Of a DNA stretch of 64,000 nucleotides, positions 57,893 through 64,000 are shown one piece after another. Origin of the DNA: Nomia melanderi (Eukaryota; Arthropoda; Insecta; Hymenoptera; Halictidae); contig NC_135007.1 of NCBI RefSeq assembly GCF_051020985.1, forward strand, positions 15,775,501 to 15,839,500, in the 5' to 3' direction. Each line of letters opens with the position of its first letter. Positions within the stretch are counted from its first letter, which is position 1. The position numbers and the translations under genes are program-made. Below the pieces are notes generated by a model. The model did not search any database, was not told the DNA's origin, and worked only from the letters and a program-made list of their open reading frames with translations.

Positions 57893-60800
57893 AACCAATA
57901 GTTTCCACTCAACTATTACTCCAAATTTATACTTCTCCTTCCTAGCACACAGATCTCATAAAAATCATAATCTTGGAATTAATTTTTCAATTTAAATATC
58001 TTTTTAAATTGATTACTTTAATCGAGATACTTGACAATAAAGTATTTCACCTATTCTTTTTACACTAATACACAATTTATAGTGCATACTTATGCTGCTT
58101 ATTTCCTATACATATTAGACATGTCCTGAAGAAAAAAAAATTTGCAATGACAGGTTCAAGAGGATTGCAGTGCCTCAGAGAGATACGCTTGATTATAAAT
58201 TAGTTATTATTAATATTCATTGTAAGATGTTTTATCAAAATAAATTAATTGATGCCTTTTATCAATTAAAATCGATGTTGTTAATTATTTGGTATTCTTA
58301 TATTTTGTAAAATTACGGTATCATTATTAGTTTTACATGAAATGTATTCTGTAGTTTAAATAAAATATCATTTTTCATATTTTCATTGATTAAATAATAA
58401 AATTTGTAGCAAAAAAGGAAAACTTAATGTTTGAACTTAATTTAAAATTATTAAAATTAAAGAAATCAATAATTACTTAATGTTCATTGAACAATGTTTG
58501 TTTTCGGATTTGACGTATTTTTTTAATATGTGTATAAATTTAAGCATAATAAGGTGTACGTAGGAATTGCATTTTTGTATTATGAGATCTGTCTGCCTTA
58601 ACAAGTGAAGGATACAGGATGAAATGGTATAATTGTATTAAGAGAAGAAATCAAATGGAAACATAAGAGGAATTTTAATATTACTTTATGACAAGAAAAG
58701 TTCAGACGTTTCTTTTTGATGTTAGTATAACAAGGATTATACATGGGAATAAATTACTCTGCCTTAGAAGAATGTTACGCGGTAGAACACTTATTTTTGT
58801 TCGCATTTTTAATTAATTTGATTTTTAAATTAAGTTTTTGATCACAACATATATTGAATTCAACAGGCTTCCCTTCATAATGTTTTTCTTGGATTACACA
58901 ACTGTAATAGGTTAAATGAATGAAAAAAACATTCTATAAATATTAAAGAGTTGACTGTTCAGAGAATTGCTAATACAGTGTAATGCGTCAATGAAATATA
59001 GAATCAGTAATTAAAATAGAATATTCTAATGATTCATTTTAATAACGAGGCTAATTTAAACTGATATAGTAAGTTAGAAAGAGTAATTAACATATAGATG
59101 TACTCTTAAAAGATTTTTATATCATAAGAGATTAAACATTATTTTTCTCTCATACAAGAGATTATCATCAATCTCCTATTAAAAACATAAACGTCATAAT
59201 TGTAAAATTATAAATCATTGCAGAATATTTAATGTTACCAAAATAGTAAAACTTGTCCATTATTAGGGTTTAGTTTTATCTATTGTACAATGTATAGAAC
59301 AAGCATACATATTTATTCTGAAATATATAAACATTGTGTGTAATGAATGTATTAAATAACTTTTATACTAAGATGCCTTGAATCTCTTAACATTGTTTAC
59401 TGTATTTTAGTTTACCCAAGAAAATACAATTACTAAATCGTAGTTTATTAAATAGAGATTTTAATTAATATATGCATTATAGTTTATATAAATCAGAAGT
59501 GTATATTTATAAAAATATGTAGTATTGCCTGCTTATAAATGATTAATTTAAAAAAAAACGTTTTTCTGAAAGTATGACTATAATGTCAGGAAAATTTAAT
59601 ATATAAATTTGTATGCATTAATTAATTTTTCTAATATTTTTGTGCATAACATATTTTAGAATAATCGATGCTTTGTATATTTCCTTCTATTCTAACATGT
59701 AATTGAGGAAGATATTTGAGAACATTCATATTATTACTTATATTAATTGTTATGTATGTTGTAATCACTTTAATATTGAAACACAGTATCAGTTAATTGG
59801 TATGAAATAATAACTGTTGATTTGTTAATTACTTATTAAATATAATATATGGAATGTTCCGAAAATCGTTATACAATAAAAAGTAATAAAGTCTTATTTT
59901 TAAAAGATCAGATCTGAATTATAATTGGATATACATGCTTTTGTATACAATCTACTAATTTATTGTTTTACTCCTGGTAAAACGGATAATGAAATCGTAT
60001 TGTCTATATTTCTTTTTTTTTTACAAACTTGCTACTTGCATCCTAATTGTTAATAGTTATGTATGTCAGCAAATTGTAGTCAAAGACAAGTGATATGTTA
60101 CTATCAATGTAAACATTAAGATGAGTGAAAATATTTATTAATGGGATGATATGAGAGCAAAGTTATATATGATTGCACGAAAGAAATTCTCAATTCAATA
60201 TTTAATTGTATTATATTTTATTATTTATTTTTTACTTACTTTTACATATAAAAACGCATTCATTTTAGTCGTATTACGATTTTAAAAACATCCTGTATAT
60301 GTAAAAGTAATTATATAGCCAATGAAGTACAGTAATCTCTCAGAAAGTGAATCAGAAAATTCAGTCCGCCTACTTCAGTTTAATTGCTGATCAGTCATCA
60401 AATCAGAATATAAGCAATGAAATTTCTATAAACTACTGTTTGGTGATAATAATGTGTTTAACGAGTTGGGTAAATATTATGATAATGAGTTGAACTGTGA
60501 CATAAATTAAGCTACTCTAAGATATTTTACAACATATTTTATTTTTAAAATGTTTGCATATGATACTTATAGGTGTGTAACACATAGATCTTATTTCATG
60601 TATCAACTTTATGATATTTATTGTAGACAACTGAATTATAGTGGTACATAGCTAATTCAATATAAAACAAAATTGTAAACAAACATTGTCTGTACATTAT
60701 AAAGGAGATCTGTTTGCATTTTCAGAGGGACTACTGTATGGTGAATATTATAATATAGCAAGGTTGTAAAATTATTAAAGCATTAACATAATTGTAACAT

Positions 60801-61367
60801 CAAACATTTGTTTCATATATTTATGCAAGTGAATCAAACGGATAGTACGTAAACGTATGGACCAAGAACTTCGACAAACCTTTAGAAAGGTACATGTAGG
60901 TACATGTAACGAAGTAATGTAAATATCAACTGATGTTGCTGTTGATGCTTCACTTTACAACTTTACTATATAATAGTGGCTACTATACTTATTTTCAATA
61001 TAATGCTAAAGGAACACTAAAAAAGTAAAAAAAAAACAGATGTATAAAATTATTGTATTTCTGTATGTATAAATTCTGTAGCATATTAGTAAAAATGTAA
61101 TGAGACTATCCTGGAAGAACGACAAATATTATAATAAATAATATTTCGTTCTGTAAGATTTTATCAATACATTATTAATATATTATGTCATAAAAAGTCA
61201 ATGTACATTGTAAACTTTTACAAATTTTAGTGTCTCCTGCAGGGTTTTAAAATTATCCTCTTCTTTGATGACAATGTGTCTTAAATTTACATTTTAAAGA
61301 TGTTTGTGTTCAAAGAATAATATAAATTTGACTACAAACAAGAGTATTACATAATGCAGCTCAATTA
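57893..61367. other. AT-rich region between convergent GID4 and the unrecognised gene
   Basis: 3.5 kb, very AT-rich. GID4 AATAAA signals occur at 58,036 and near 58,240. The remainder shows no coding exon, RNA gene or clear repeat beyond short A/T runs. Confidence 0.6.
58036..58041 (+). terminator. GID4 poly(A) signal
   Basis: AATAAA 144 nt after the GID4 stop codon. Confidence 0.65.
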
Positions 61368-62382
61368 TCAGAAACTTGTATTTAGTTTGAATGATGACTG
61401 ATTATCAGTTTCATTGATTGTGAAAGATGACTTGTTCATTTCTTTTTTCTTAAATAATTGCTTCGCAGATCTAGTTAAACGTTTTGTTTTTGTAATTATA
61501 TGATGTTTTTGAGTACCAATAATATTCTCACGTCCAGTTTGTGCTGTTTTCTGAATGCAAGATTAATTTTATTATTTATTATTTCATATTAATATTATAT
61601 TAATAATGGCAACTGTAATGTAAAATTTATTTACCAATTGTTTAGAACAATATTGGCAGATGTAAGTTGTATCGGTTGATGTTGACAATGAACTAATTTT
61701 GTGCAGTATATCTTCAAATCCTAAGAATTTTGTATCAAAATTAACTTTAGCTTTAATGACATCAGCAAATGAATTTTGAACCTCTAATGTATTGTCAACT
61801 GGATTCTTAGGTTTCCTCATTCCATTTAGTTGTTGATTTCTCAATAAAGGCAAATACAATGACTCAATGTTAGAACCATTTAACGTGTTCCAATTTTTTG
61901 TTATACTGTAACCTTGATTTGGTCCATCATAAATTTCTTTTTCATTGAAAGCAGATTCTTTGCCTTGTAGGAGAGCTATAAATACAAAGAAGTTGTTCAT
62001 CATTTTTAAAGGTTTCCATTGTAACTGTAAAAAATATATAATTAATTTACTTGCCAATGAAATCCTTTAAATATTTTGTAAAAGTTTGATTGCAAAAAAG
62101 TACATGTTGAAAAGCTTTATCGAATTTCTTTTCACTAAAATATGTTCTTGCCAATAATGACTTCTCAGACAGATTATTTTCAATGGTATGAGAATTGAAT
62201 ATTTTCCATTGTTTACGAGAAATTTCAGCTTGCCATTCGAGGGCACAGTCTTCCAATTTTCTATTGATTAAGTTTAATAATTTATTTACTTCAAGTAACC
62301 GTCGTGGAACATGAGCATTTCCTTGGCAAGAAAGAAAACAAACGTTACTTTCAATCATTGGTTTCTCATTAATTGATGTCAT
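61368..62382 (-). CDS. Unrecognised 283-residue protein, three exons
   Basis: Exons (minus) 62382-62055, 61975-61635 and 61550-61368 join to 283 residues. An in-frame ATG at 62451 would add 23 residues. I do not recognise the family. The first exon is helical and begins SNVCFLSCQGNAHVPRRLLE. It contains a stretch resembling one helix-turn-helix repeat (SLLARTYFSEKKFDKAFQHV), followed by TFTKYLKDFIALLQGKESAF across the intron. The middle is polar. YICQYCSKQL carries a single CxxC at the end of exon 2, and the basic tail (TKTKRLTRSAKQLFKKKE) could be a nuclear signal. The first intron reads in frame only as a GC-AG intron (ATTG|gcaagt ... tatag|CT, 79 nt). The GT alternative at GGCAA would be about 25 nt long and hits a stop. 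Coding status rests on consistent phases and length, not homology. Confidence 0.6.
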
Positions 62383-62451
62383 TTTTAAATATATAATATT
62401 TTTTTCATCTAAACTAAAAAAATCTATCTGGAAGTCATGTACAAGGAACAT

Positions 62452-62960
62452 TAAAAGACATATAAAAATGTATTTTTAAAATAAATTTACGTTTCATTAG
62501 CCGTTTACTGAACAATTGAACATTTATGGAATGATATACTCAGTGTAATAATATTTATTTATTCGAATAAGATACAATAACAATTAAATAACTAGATAAA
62601 ACATAATCAGAAGAATACATTGAAATATTACACGCAAAAAAAGTTATTTCAAGGAAATTAATATTCACGAATATTTGATTTGTAATTAGCGAAATGGAAA
62701 TATATAAATAACAAATATGTTATTGACGCTTGCCACTTGAAAGACATTACGATAAACATTGTACAACATTTATGTCTCCATATTGTAATGTGAATGCAGC
62801 GCCACGCGTTCGTGCATACTATCCAACGTGTAACGTTCTGGTAGAATTCGAATTCAGAAATTTGCCAACGAAGTCTGTTTCGTTTATGAAAAGTTTGTAA
62901 AAATAAAATACAGCTTGTGACTATAAGCAGTAATATTTTTAATTGTAATTTCAATTAAAA
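62452..62960. promoter_or_regulatory. Divergent promoter region before ALG1
   Basis: About 510 bp between the unrecognised gene and ALG1, transcribed away from each other. It contains a GC-richer patch (GCAGCGCCACGCGTTCG, about 62,795-62,811) in AT-rich surroundings. A minus-strand open frame of 98 codons ending at 62,658 covers most of it but has no recognisable features. Confidence 0.45.
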
Positions 62961-64000
62961 ATGTGGATGATTTGTTTATTATTTATACTACTGTTAGTTT
63001 TACTGGTGATGAGGAAATTCTACTTAAAGAAATGTAAAATACGTAAAAATGTCTGTGTTGTTGTTCTCGGAGATTTAGGTAGAAGTCCTAGAATGCAATA
63101 TCATGTAATGTCATTGATAGAAGAAGGTTTTATGGTAGACTTTATAGGTTATTCTGGTTCATCCTTATTAAAAGAAATACAAGAAAACCCTCGAGTACGT
63201 ATTTACTATCTCCTGCCACCACCGAATATAAACAACAGTATGTTATCAGTTTCATGAAAAATTTATATTATATGTAATAAATTATATTTAAAAATTTGAT
63301 GCACGAAACAGCAGGATCTTTACAGAATATATTTGAGATCGAAATATTTTTTCATTTCAGATATACCTAGCCTCGTGCGTTACGTGATAAAAACGTTGTG
63401 GCAAATGGTTACACTTTTATGGGTTTTATTTCAGAAACCTATGCCCACATATGTATTATTGCAAAATCCACCTGCGATTCCAACAATTCCAGTTTGTTGG
63501 TTTTATTGTACCGTAATAGATTGTCATCTTATCGTTGACTGGCATAATTATGCTCATACTATCATGGCACTAAGTTTGAGAAACGATCATTTATTAGTAA
63601 AATTTGCAAAGGCAATTGAAATGTTTTTCGGTTCTAAAGCTCAAAGTAATTTTTGTGTTTCGAGAGCGTTAAAGGAAGACTTACAGTTGAAGTGGGGAAT
63701 CAAGTTAGTATTTACAGTTATATCTGTGTGCTTTCAGATACTTTGTTTAATAACTTTTTTTTGTTTAGGGCTAAAGTATTATATGATCGTCCAATAACTA
63801 AATTTCAGCGTATATCATTAACAGAGAAACATGAATTTTTATTAAAATTAAGCGAAACATATGACATTTTTAAAGGTCCAGAGGAAAATTCTACTATATT
63901 TACAGAATGCATATCAAATGAGGTTCGTTTGAAACTTAAAAGACCTGGATTTATTGTGTCTAGTACAAGTTGGACGGAAGATGAAGATTTTTCTATATTA
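62961..64000 (+). CDS. ALG1: ALG1 beta-1,4-mannosyltransferase, N-terminal part (cut by window edge)
   Basis: Exons 62961-63237, 63361-63703 and 63769-64000 (open at the edge) give 284 residues of a protein that is about 460 long in relatives. ALG1 adds the first mannose from GDP-mannose to GlcNAc2-PP-dolichol on the cytosolic face of the ER, an early step of N-glycan precursor assembly. Seen: an N-terminal membrane anchor (MWMICLLFILLLVLLVM); VVVLGDLGRSPRMQYH; DFIGYSGS; LLQNPPAIPT; LIVDWHNY; the amphipathic segment after it (FFGSKAQSNFCVSRALKEDL); and LYDRP before FIVSSTSWTEDEDF. All are characteristic of the GT33 family. The C-terminal GDP-mannose-binding half lies outside the window. Phases agree at both introns (A|AT, AA|G). 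Confidence 0.95.

Noticed and set aside
62658..62954. 98-codon minus-strand frame with a hydrophobic start, opposite the ALG1 promoter
   Set aside because: No family resemblance, occupies a divergent promoter, and its hydrophobic start is the complement of AT-rich 5' flank; kept only as part of the promoter entry.

Overview
The window is nuclear DNA from an insect. The gene set, small introns (about 75 to 700 bp), very AT-rich gene deserts and many small TTAA-flanked repeats fit a hymenopteran such as a bee, but that placement is inference. All genes below were assembled by reading exons and GT/AG boundaries and comparing the translated pieces with remembered families. No similarity search was run.

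Positions 1-24,300 are relatively GC- and CpG-rich and repeat-laden. They hold one recognisable coding locus, the 3' half of the stimulatory G-protein alpha subunit gene (Galpha-s, + strand, five exons 9,487-12,871). The upstream Galpha-s exons, including the P-loop, were not found, so the window probably opens inside this gene. The rest is introns, about 11.4 kb of downstream sequence with no convincing coding exon, microsatellites, minisatellites, and at least eight miniature inverted-repeat elements. One orphan promoter-like cluster lies near 20.65 kb.

From about 24.3 kb the base composition drops sharply to AT-rich and gene density rises. In order: DDX1 RNA helicase (-), MED8 (+), a METTL25-family methyltransferase (-), mitochondrial presequence protease PITRM1 as one uninterrupted 1,037-codon frame (-), an RFX5/RFX7-type transcription factor (+), LAMTOR2 of Ragulator (+), a KCTD2/5/17 (insomniac) BTB protein (-), GID4 of the CTLH ubiquitin ligase (+), an unrecognised 283-306 aa protein (-), and the first 284 codons of ALG1 mannosyltransferase (+, cut by the window edge).

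The genes do not form a pathway; most are housekeeping genes in divergent or convergent pairs. The most striking pair is insomniac and GID4. Both encode substrate adaptors of ubiquitin ligases, and their proposed start codons are head to head with only 72 bp between them. Other points to check are the unrecognised protein, which needs a GC-AG intron to read through, a 30-nt terminal coding exon of insomniac, a nested pair of TTAA-type miniature transposons, and the composition boundary at 24.3 kb.
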